A stretch of 64,000 nucleotides of DNA from Nectonema munidae (taxonomy: Eukaryota > Nematomorpha > Nectonematoida > Nectonematidae), in the NCBI GenBank assembly GCA_030549495.1, contig JAUIRK010000226.1, positions 124,001-188,000 of the forward strand, read 5' to 3'. The first letter of the stretch is position 1; each line of letters opens with the position of its first letter. Below, piece after piece: positions 29,901 through 41,900 of this stretch. The notes beneath the pieces were generated by a model. The model saw only the letters and a program-made list of their open reading frames with translations. It had not been told where the DNA came from and did no database searches. The position numbers and the translations under genes were made by a program.

Positions 29901-32900
29901 CATCAAAATTCTTATCTTTTTGATATCAGAAATTATGGGAAAAGAATAAACCCAATATGCACCTCTTAAAAGGTAGAAATCTAGGAATAAGGGTTCATGC
30001 AACCGAGGTTGGAAACCCGTGGATTAAGGTATTTTCCGAGTCTGATTATTAAATCATATTGTTACTTAGTGTTTTCTACAACCCCCTCCCTCTGCCGATT
30101 GCTTGAGATACATCAAGAAGCATGCATGTCTTCAATAATAATTCATCAATATTTATGCTTTGGCATAAGAAACATATATTCAAAAAGGCGATGCTTATGT
30201 GGAATCACTTTGCAATATGAAGAAAGTTTTATATGCAGAGAGAAAACTACACAGACAGAGGATGCATTCAAAAGTAAACAGAAAGAATTAAAATTCTGTA
30301 AGCTTTTTTGTGATTAGCCAGAAGCAAATCTTAATAAGCTTCGCCAGTTTATCCTTGCAAAATAAGAAAAAAATGGTAAAAGAAGCAGTATCTTTGATAA
30401 GGAAATCAATTCAATCTAACTCATCTCACTTCCCCATCTCAACTTGCTCCTACAACACAAATTTACATTCCTCAGTTATTATTATTAAAAATTGAAACAA
30501 ATTGTATAAAAAACGAATTGCTCACAAAATAATTTAAGAAGCCCCAATTTTTAAGTTTCAATTTTTAATTTTTAAGTTTTTTTATTAATATAAACAAAAT
30601 ATCAGTCATAAAACTAATTACTTGTAAACTAGTAAATCGTGTTAAAGAGAGATGTTGACGCTTTAATTTGATGGAGCATAAATTGGTAGTGTTCCTTTTT
30701 CAAAGATGAACGAAAAATTCTAGTTTAAAATCATTTAAACTGCGTCTTAAATGCAAAGATGAACAAAAGTTATGCAAATGGAGAAAGGTGGCGTCATCCT
30801 CGCGGACACTGTGTATTTGAAGAAGAAGACTATTTTTAGTTCTATTTTGTCTTTGTAAAATGCAAAATATGATTAAAAAAAGGAAAAAGAATTGAAAAAA
30901 AACAAAAAAAAGGGCAAAATAGAATTAAAAATGGACAATTTAGAATTGTAAAAAAGAAAAAGAAAACTAAAAAAGGTGTATATTGGTTCAAGAGTTCTGT
31001 ATTAAGTTTTAGTGTATTTAATTCAATTTTGTCTTTCTAAAATACAAAATAGATTTGAAAAATAGTAAAAAAATTAAAAAAAGACAAAAAAAATTAAAAA
31101 AGACTAAATATAATTGAAAAAAAGACAATTTGGGATTGAAAAAATGCAAAATAAAACATAAAATAGTATATATTTGTTCAAAGAGTTTTAATATATAGAA
31201 AACAAAAATCTATCTGCCTTTCGAATAGAGAAGTTTTAGAAAAATAGGACTAAAAAGAGAAGCTTTCAAATTCTACCAAAAAACAAAACAGAGGAAACAA
31301 GAATTTTATATAGAGAAGCTAAGAAAACATGCAAAAAAGAAATAACAAAACAAAAAGAAGAAAAAATCGTGCAATTAAAGTTAGAAGAGTTAAAAAGTGT
31401 GGACGACATCTTTAAAATTGTTAAGAAAAAAGAGGAAAAAAAGTGAAGAAATGTTAGGAATTCCATCAGTATCACCAGATAAGTTTAATGTATGGAAAAA
31501 TTATGCTGAAAATATTTTCAGGAAAAAGTTAGAGGAACATGTGAAGTTGTTAACTATCGAAGTTAGCCATGCAATCGACCAAATGAAACCAAACAAGTCA
31601 GCTGGTTATAGTGGTTGCTCACTGAAAATGCAAAAGATTATTTAAATATGAAGTAGTTGAAGTTCTAAAGGTTTTAGTTCAGAATATCATTGGCGGGGAG
31701 TTCATTCCATATTCTTGGCATAAACGTCTCGTCTCATTACACCACTTTATGAAGGCAAAGGATCGACCACCGACTGTCCGAATCATAGAACAGTAAAACT
31801 TTTAGAACAAGACATGAAAATTGAAGAAAGAGTTCAAGTGAACAGGTTGAAAAAAACTTGAGTTCAATTTGGATTTATGGCGGCAAAAGCAGTAATATGA
31901 GTCTATTATTGCGTAACTAATAGAAAAGAGAACAAGAAATGGCCAAAAATGAATTACTGCATTTAGCTATTTTTTCTAAATTTATAAAAACTAAATAAGT
32001 TCTGCCTCTAATCGACACTGTTCTCTCCACTGCACTCAAGGTCTAGAAACGCGCCTTACTGCATAATTACCAAATAAAGTGAAAGCTTTCACTATAAAGA
32101 CCATGGTCTTTCACGAAAAATTCTTGAAATTACTTTATATATTAAACAATAAACATTTGAGAATCGTAAAGAGCAGAGGTAAGAACAATTCGTTTTATTT
32201 TCAGTAATATTCACTTTGTAAACACAATTTATTCTCTGAATGGCAAACGAGTGCCCGGAGATTTCGTCGAGGGACAATTCGTCCGAACGATCCGTCAAAT
32301 GGACATTTAGTCGAACAGCATTTTCGTAGAACGTTTGTTTGGTCTCAAACGATCATTGTGTTGCAGAATGTGTATTGTTGAAAGCAAATAATTTCTATCT
32401 CTCTGGATCGAAATTATAATCGTGAAAGAAAAAGAGAATTTTTACTTTAGACTTTTGTAAAAGAAACTTTAATAAAATTAAAATATAAATAAAATGAACA
32501 TTTTTATTCGAAGATCAACACTGGTTTTATTGAAATACATTGAAATAGATATAAAACTTTATAATTAGACTAAAATTATATAAAGCTCACGCTTTTATAC
32601 AGTAGCAGCTACTACATTTTTTTAGTGTGAGACAAAATATTAGTTCCATTTACTACTTAAATTATTACTAAACTCTTGTCCACATTTTCACTAATGAATC
32701 AATCCAACAGTTTGAAAGTGCAACCTACCATCAAAATCAGTAAAAAGCTCATCCCATTTAAACATATTCTTTCTTGTCTGGCGACGGAGTGCTCCGGGAC
32801 GAAACGTCAGTCTACGAAACATGAGGTCATGTTGCAAAAGTAAGTTTTTTTAAAGCTTTTTTAAATCGGTTCTCTGAAAGATGTTGAAAATCAAAAGTTT

Positions 32901-35900
32901 TTTCTTATTGTTCAAAGTTACAAAAATTCATCAAAATTTTGAGTTTTCAATTAGCATTGTGATGAGGTGTAGGTTGTTTTTAGTTTGTAGGCTGTTTGCA
33001 TTGTGATGAAATTGCTAACGTATCAAAATTACATCAAAGTTTCTTTTTTACATTTCAAATAGAAAGTCTTGTGCATATAAATCTAAGAAAAAAAAACAAT
33101 TTTTAATTTCAAATAGAAAGTTTTGTGCATATAATAATTTTAAAAAAAAATTTAGTATTTGTTCAATTATCAAAATGAATGAGGTTATTTCTAGTAGTCG
33201 ACACTGGCAAATTTTAATTATTCAGTGATTTCTTGAGACAAAGAGGTAGAGTAAACTGGAACTTTCATTTTGTTCAAATATTCTGTAAATTTTAAATATG
33301 GTGCTACTTCAAGAAAAGAGTATTCTTTGCTTCTTTTTTTTGTAAAAACAAAAACACAAATGCGTCTTTTTTAAAACATATGTTCTCAAGCCCATGGTCG
33401 CGAGTATATTCCCAAAGGCCGCCTTCCGTAGCGACATACGATACGATATGTTTCAAAAATACGCATGATAACACTAAGTCATAATTAGGGCAGTTAGAGT
33501 GATAAAGATAATTTTTTATTTTAATGTTTTTGAGATTGGTTGAAGAAATAAAAAATTAAATACCTTTATTTTTTAATTTCAAAAATTTTCATAGGTCAAT
33601 AAAATCAATTTTTTTTTTAAATCTTTTTGAATTAGGTCAACATTATGTTAAAAGTATTTTTTGAAATTCCTTCTTCCTAAATTATTCATATGGAATTTTT
33701 GTTTGTCTGAAATTATGCAGAAACCAATAATAATCTATCTTTGCTTTTGGCAAAAATAGAAAATTTTATCCTGTTTCTCAAAAACTTTTATATTTTAATA
33801 TAGTTCTTATCTTATTCAAAAATGAAGAAATTTTTTGTATTAATTGCAATAAAAAAGCATATTTTTTTTAAGTTTTTTCCATAAAAATTATAGATCCCTA
33901 ATTATTACTTAGATTAATATCATTTACCTTTATTTAGATTTTTTACTATAAAAATTGGATAATTTGACTACTTCTGGGTCAATTTTTAACTGCCCTACTG
34001 ATTATGGAATCATTTTTAGGTCCATTTTTTTACAAATAAAGTCAACTTTTTGAAGTCGTTAGTTCAATTTTTATTGCCCTTAGTCATAATAAATACTGGA
34101 ATTCCTGCAATTTCAATTTTGGAAAATTCTTCTTTATCTAGCTTTTTTAAATGTTACCGTTTTTTAAATATAGGAGAGAGGAGGCATTGGAGAGAAGCGT
34201 ATGTTCTTACATTTTGATGATAACAAATTTTGCATAAAGTGTTTTAATTTTTATTTCTTCATTGTATAAAGTATCTTTTATAATTCAGATTATTTTTATA
34301 ATTGTTTTTTCTAAATAAATAAATTTTCCAAATAAATATTGTAATAGAAACTTTTATCTTGCTCTTCGCAAACTAGTGAACAGTCATGTAGTCAACATTC
34401 ATTCAAGTATCGAAAGAGATATCGATTCCTTATTGGAATCGACTTTTTATAAGTTAATGGGAATCGGTGGAAAAATTTTGGATCATATTAAATCACTAAT
34501 TTCTAGAAAGAAGAAATTTTACAAAAAAAGAACAAATATTGAATCAAAAAAAAAGATTGTCAGCAAGCTAAGACATATTATTTTATAGAAATGGATGTTA
34601 GATTTCAAAAAGGAAATTATTCTCAAGGCGTTAGGCTTCTTTTTCGTTGTATCAAGCAAGGACAATTTTGTTAGATTGAATCTTCGTTATATTACGCCTA
34701 TTTCTGATTAAATAAACATCAAAAGAGTGGAAATGGTGAAATCTTCGTTATTTTAAAAGTTTCGTTAAACGACGCTCTTTATAGTAAGGTTTTAGTTTGT
34801 GTAAGTAACCTTGAAAAAGGCTACAATATTAGAGGCATCAAGCAAGAGGATACATTGTAATATATAGGAATTTAAATAATTTATATTATGTAAGTGATAG
34901 ACATGATATATATATATATAACTGAAAGAAGCAACGTAACACTTCATGGAACAACTATGGTAGCTATGGTCTGGTTACCATACATATGCAAAACATTTCA
35001 CGTTTTTGTCGAAATACCATTTTTCTAATGAATTTTAAGTTTTTTGTTGTATAATTTTAAAAAAAATTAAGTTTAGAAAATTTGATTCTCAATTTTAAAA
35101 TCTGGTTTCAATAGCGACCAAATGGATGCTACCAAAATGGACAACCTTAAAATAACCCTCCAAATAAACTTCCATTGCGATATGCGAATTAGAGTAAACT
35201 TGGACAAACATCTCTCCCTGGACTGATAGCATAGTGTACAAATTTATGAGAGAGAAAGAAGGAGGAAAGCGCGAGTGAATGAATGCGAATGTGTGTTGTG
35301 TTCAAGTATTTATGAATTAAAAGATGGATTGAGAGAAATATCTTTGTACACACAAGTATTGATCTTTGAGAGTAAGACACAAGTTGCTTCAGTGTTGTGT
35401 ACTTAAACTTAACATAAATATGTATTGATTAGCCATGTTCCATAATATTACTGCTATCATGGAAGAAGAATATAGATGTTTTATAACGAGTTATTATTAA
35501 ATAAAAGGCTGCCAATGATATAATATAAAAAGCTTTATGAAACAATTAATATCAACACAAACAACATAATGGAAATATACTTCCCCCCCCCCCCACTAGG
35601 CGACACCAAAGGTCTAGTAGAGTAAAGTGTACAAAAATTCGAAAAAAACCCGTTATCGACAACAGTAGACATATGTCAACCTAACAAAAATAAAATCGTC
35701 TGCGTTTATTAATGCTTTTTAATACAAATCTTCTGCTTTACATTAGATATCGTCTGATTATTCTGGTCGATAACGGGTTAACCCTTTCGTGACCAGAAAA
35801 ATCAGACGATATTTACTAAAAAGCAGAAGATTAATATACAAAACTATTTGAAAAAGCAGACGAAGGTAAAATTGTTTATGTATCATATATGATACACTGG

Positions 35901-38900
35901 TCACAAAAGGGTACCCATTAAGTCCCAATGCTCCAATTTGGGAACATAAGTAATTATCTTATCTCTGCGTTTTTTAGATATCGTCTGATTTCTATGGTAC
36001 TTATTATATTTTATTTTTTATGCTGTTAGTTCTATATTTTGCGATTTTTCCTGTTTAACTTTTTTAATATTTCAAAGTAGTGATAGGAGAATTTATCAAA
36101 ATGATTATCTAGAATCGAATTAGTTGTGTTTTTTGTGATGTAAATGAAATTTCAAGATCGCAAAAATTTATTAAACTAAAATTTTATTTTCGAAAATTTG
36201 GAAATCAAGTAATTTCGTGTCATTTTAATTTTAAAAACTGTTATAAATATTATTTTAAAGTGTAGAGATCATAAACTTCTTGAATAACGGCCTTTAATGA
36301 AATTTTGATACTTTAACAATTTCATCATTGAAAGCAAAAAAAAATAATTAATATATTATTTAATTTTAATAATAAATTTTGATAAATTTTTGTAACTTTA
36401 AACACTAACAAAAAACTTTTGCCCGTCAACGTGATTTAGTAAACGCATCTTTATTTTTTTTTAAAAAAAGGATTAAAACACATTTTAAAAAAGTTTTTAA
36501 GTCAAATAGAACAAAAATTAAATTGATGGAGTGTTTATTTCATTTTTTTATTAATTAATATTGATACTAAAGTTTAGATTACTTATATCTAACAAATAAT
36601 AATGTTTGTGAGTAAATTCATCAGTTTTTGTTAAAATAAAAGTCTTGTTAAGTTTTTTTATAATTTTTAAAATTTATTTTAAAAGAATTTGTTTTTGAAA
36701 CTCAACCGTAAAACTAGTAAAGTAATACAGAAAGTCTACTACTCTAACCCTATACTGCTAGTGTTTAAAGTTACAAAAATTTATCAAAATTTATTATTAA
36801 AATTAAATAATATAATAATTATTTTTTTTTGCTTTCAATGATGAAATTGTTAAAGTTTACCCGTTTCCAAAATTTTACACCCTTTAGTGACCAGTAGTGT
36901 ATCATATATGATACATAAACAATTTTACCTTCGTCTGCTTTTTCAAATAGTTTTGTTTATGAATCTGCTGCTTTTTAATAAATATCGTCTGATTTTTCTG
37001 GTCACGAAAAGGGTTAAGACGCATTTAGAAATTGGTTGAACACTTGTCAATCAACTATTATAAATTGAAGACAAATTTAAAGAGTCAAAATCAGAGATAG
37101 TGTTGAAGTTGATGAGTTGCTACAAAAAATCGATAAGAAACTATGATAACAGAAGCTTATATACATATATATCATCATTGGGATTATCAATCAATAATAT
37201 TTTTAAAGCAATAAAAGAAATTGCAAAATTTGATCGATATATTTTTAAGAAAAGAGATTTGTCTTTGAATATATCTTAATTGATACACACTGTATGTAAT
37301 ACAGTTGATAAGGATATTCATTCATTTTTTGTGTGAAGTGTTTTGCTTAGTTTTCTCAAAGCAAATAGTTCAATGCTATATTGAATTTAAAAGGAATTTA
37401 ATTGTTCCTTTCACTATATTTTACTAAGTTATCAAATAATTTATTGTCATGATCGATTTATACATCACATACTAATCCAGCTTTATAAAAAGAATTGGAG
37501 GAATCATGTATTCTTCATAAAAAAAGAAATAAAGAAATTTTCGAAAAATGGCGAATTTCTAGAAACTTTTTTTTTTTTAAAGACAAATATATCGCCAACA
37601 TGTTTTGCGCTTTGCTAGAGATTGTGATTTAGCGGAGATCGTCTTTAAAAAATTGAGCCTGGTTCAAAAAACTTAGCTCTTAATGGTTTATTTTCATTTT
37701 TTCCTTCTCGCATCATCGCTTTGTCACAAAACGTCGTTGAAAACCTTTTTGGAATGAATTACTTTTTATATAGTTTATCATAAAAAATGAATGATAAAAT
37801 GGATAAAAAATTTTTGACAATTTTTAAATCATGGCGAAAAAATCCACTCCCTCTCAAAAAAATTTCACCTCTGTGATGTAAAGCTCTTGCTTTTATGTTT
37901 CCGCTAAAAATGATGAATATAATTAAATGATATTGGAAAAATGTTACTTGTGAGTTTGGGTTGTTTTTCAATCGATTCATCAATATGAAGAACACAGTTG
38001 TTTGTTGCAAGAAACTGACAAAATCTCTATTAAAATGGAGTTAAAGAGCAAAAATAGATGAAAAACGATAAAATGTGTAAAAGTGATATCTCTCTTACCT
38101 CGTTTCCATAGCACATCAAATGGTGAATCGTTACCAGGGCTTTATAAGCAACGATCCAATTGGAATTTTGACTTCTGTCAATCAAATGATTAGCCAATTG
38201 CGGAATCGACACATTAGGCTCATTTGTGTACGCTATCAAATCTAAATGTTTACAAAAACAAAGTAAATATTACAAAACTCTCTAGGAATTAAAAGTTATA
38301 AAAAAATTCTTTGTGGATGCTAAACCAATAATACCAATGTTAAAAGATTAGATAATAATCCATATCTTCCATAAAACTGATTTACATAGAAACCTTTAGA
38401 CACTTCTTAGTGCCGTCTCATTCGACTGCAACTCTGTCACTCACTCAATAACCCTGGTTATTACAAAATGAAGCTTCTTTAGAAATCACAAAATCATGTT
38501 CTGTTTATTTGACCATCTTCCTTATAAATTTGCTGATTTATTGTCTAACATTTTAATAACCCTTTCGTGACCAGTGTATCATAATACATAAACAATTTTA
38601 CCTTCGTCTGCTTTTTCAAATAGTTTTGTATATTAATCTTCTGCTTTTAATAAATATCGTCTGATTTTTCTGGTCACGAAAGGGTAAGGAGCAAAATATT
38701 GAAGAAAAATCTTCTGCATTCATTTTTATTTTAATTTTATATATTAGGGCAGATGAGTTTTATTTCTGGGTACAGTGATGTGACATTGGCCCTCAAATAT
38801 AATTTGAGAATGTCAAAGAATGGAAGAATTGGAATGTGAGCGTGCATATCAATCAATCAATGCTTGGAAATGAACTAAGCAATCGAAATATGAAACATTA

Positions 38901-41900
38901 CACCATGACAAATAAAATATCAAAATTTACGAAATCAATATCTTATCTCTATCTCTTTTCCATACGTACACGAACAAACACACCGGGACACAATTTTAAA
39001 TTCGAAGCAGCATTTTTATCTTTGGACTGCTATTCTTATCATATTTTCGATGAAACACACACACACACACAAATGATATATAGGGGCAATGGATGTGCTA
39101 AGAGGTTTATTGTTAAATGAAATTAACAATCAGAAGTATTTGATCCGATACTCCTTTACACTGCTAATCACATTGCCGCTTATCGATCTAATATATTGTC
39201 GATTGAGCTTATCGATCTATTGCTCCATAGACGAGATTATTAATAAAAACACATAAAATGAATTCAATAATTCAGATAATAGGATTGCAAATACACTACT
39301 GACTCTTATATTATGTTTTAAAAAAATAGATAACCTCCACTCTATCCCTGAAATGTATTTTGCCTCCCTGTAACTAATTTAAAATATATAAATGCATATT
39401 TGACATCGTAGCGCATGCGCATGAGGATGTCAGAATAAATTTTTTTAGAGGATCTGGATATAATTAATTAATTAATTAATTAAGTTGTTTGTGGCGTTCG
39501 CACCCATCCTTTCGGATATCGTGGCCCGCCCGGAATGCTGAGTCCAAGTCTAACTGGACTTTCCATCCCACTAAACACCTACCGGCCCTTGTTACTGCAT
39601 AGCTATATCTTGTTATATATATTATTTTACAAGAATTTATGTTACAATATATAAATACAACTGAGTGAAAGATACAATCTTAACGCGAACGCTCCCAATT
39701 TGGGAAACAAACTTATTGTCTAGTGATAGCTTGATTACTAACCACGTAGAATCGGGTTGGATATCATCATTTCTATTCTAACCTCAATGTTCAAATCTTC
39801 AATGCGATTATGCTTTATGTTATTTGCATAATGTAAAAATTCCAAAAAAAAAATTTTTTATAAAAAAATAAAAATTTTAAAAATTGCGAATGTGGATGTT
39901 GAAGAAACACAAATGATAAGTGAATGAGAATGTAAACATTTTTAGGGATATTCGATACATCTATAGTTAGAAGTCTCTAGTTAGAAGCTGGCGAATAGAC
40001 TGGATACATCACTAACCTTTATCCTCACCAATAGAAACGGATATAATTTTAATTTATTTGTAATACATTTCACTATTTATCAAATTTAAATCCAGATAGC
40101 ACATATGGGAATTCAAAAAGCAACTTTTGCATATAGACAAATGAGCACTGCTAAAGCATCGATTACTGTATTGCAAACTACCGGTTATTGACCACAGTCG
40201 ACATATGTCGACTTTACAAAAATGTGAATCGTCTGCGTTTTTTAATGCTTTTTAATACAAATCTTCTGCTTTATACTAGATATCGTCTGATTATTCTGGT
40301 CGATAACGGGTTAATGATAACATTGTTTTACCTTGTCATAATAGCATTCCTAAGGGGCCGAAAGAACTAGGCAGTTCGTACTACAATATTTAGTGCTACA
40401 ACTAGAATATCATTGACTTGCCAAGTGATAAAAGTTAACAAAATATGTTTTTCATTTACTTTTAAACTTTTTTAAGAATTAATCATTCGCCTTTTTTTGT
40501 CTGATCGATATCGATGTCCTAAGTTTTTTACGGTTCATGTATTTTATCAGCCGAACCAATAGACAAATTAAAGTTAATACTATCGCTATAAATAGTAAAA
40601 GAAGGTTTATATTTTGTGCACATAACCATTTTAATAAAAGCTGCCCTTATCCCCACAATTTATTGTAAAAAAATACTAAATTGGTCAATGGAGTTAGTGA
40701 TCATTCAAAAATAACGCCAACCAATTTTTCTTCATTTTTAAACGCTTTATTTTGATGTTTAATTAAGAGTTATTAGTATAAAATAATTTAAAAATTAAAT
40801 ATACTTTAAATTTTTGCTTAGTATCAGTATCGGTAAAGCATAGGTACCGGCAAGTGCCCGCGCTACCTATATAACTTTGGGGCACGTGCCCCCCCCCCCC
40901 TGTATTAATCTTTGCCCCCCCCCCCCCCTAAAATTTTTGGTTTTTCCCCATGCACTTTTTAAAGGAAAAATAAATAAGCAAAAATTGTACACAATAATCT
41001 TATATAAATGCTGTTGTATGTGTATGTATAATATGAGATTTCTATAGGTTTTTATACAGAAGTACTTCATGCTTTTCAGCAAAGTAATATAGGATATAGA
41101 GTAATATAGGAAATAAATTTTTTGCACATGTGTTTCTTTGCCCCATTTCAGCCCCCCTTGAAATTTAGCTTTAGCGCGGGCACTGGTATCGGCACTTATA
41201 AATGTAATCGATATCAGAATCGACTTTGGTAAAAAAAATTGCGATAGGATACATCATTAAATAATATCTTTAAACAAGTTTTTTTAAGAACACCAACTTA
41301 TTCAATTATTAATATTTTATCTTCATTAGCAAAGAACAAGAGTAGTGAGAAAAATATATTGAATATGGATTTACTGCTATTAACAAAAATGGATATGATA
41401 GGTATGCTATTTGCCACAAATTTTATCAGTTGAATGCATGAAACCAAGTTTTCTTAAACACTCTTTGCATAGCTGACATTGAAATTTAAGAAATAAAATA
41501 GAATAATATTGCACAAAAATGCACTAATGAACACACAATGATAGCGTTCATTAAGACAAATGTCAAATAGTGTTAAAGAGTATATTTTTGCTGAATCAAG
41601 AGGCGGTTTCAAGAAAAACTTTTAATCCAGCATCGACTGCTGGTCCGTCTGGTCAGCTGTTGATCAACTACACTATTACGGATCTACTGATGTGACTGCT
41701 TGTTCTAAACTTTTAGTTTTTCTGTGCGACAGGAATGATGATGATTTTAAAAAATTTTTATCCTGTCATCACTTGAATCCTACTACTAGAGGGATACAGC
41801 CATTTTCAATGAAGTCTCAATTTTCTTTGACAAAGAATGCCTATATTGGAAAAACGTGTGCACTAAGGTAAAAGCATCTTCATTGTATGCTACATCGACA

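Noticed and set aside
29997-30317. 106-codon open frame on the plus strand
   Set aside because: No domain, no splice context and no resemblance to a known protein; likely chance.
34376-34588. 70-codon Lys-rich frame
   Set aside because: No recognisable domain; a relation to a LINE or transposase could not be shown.
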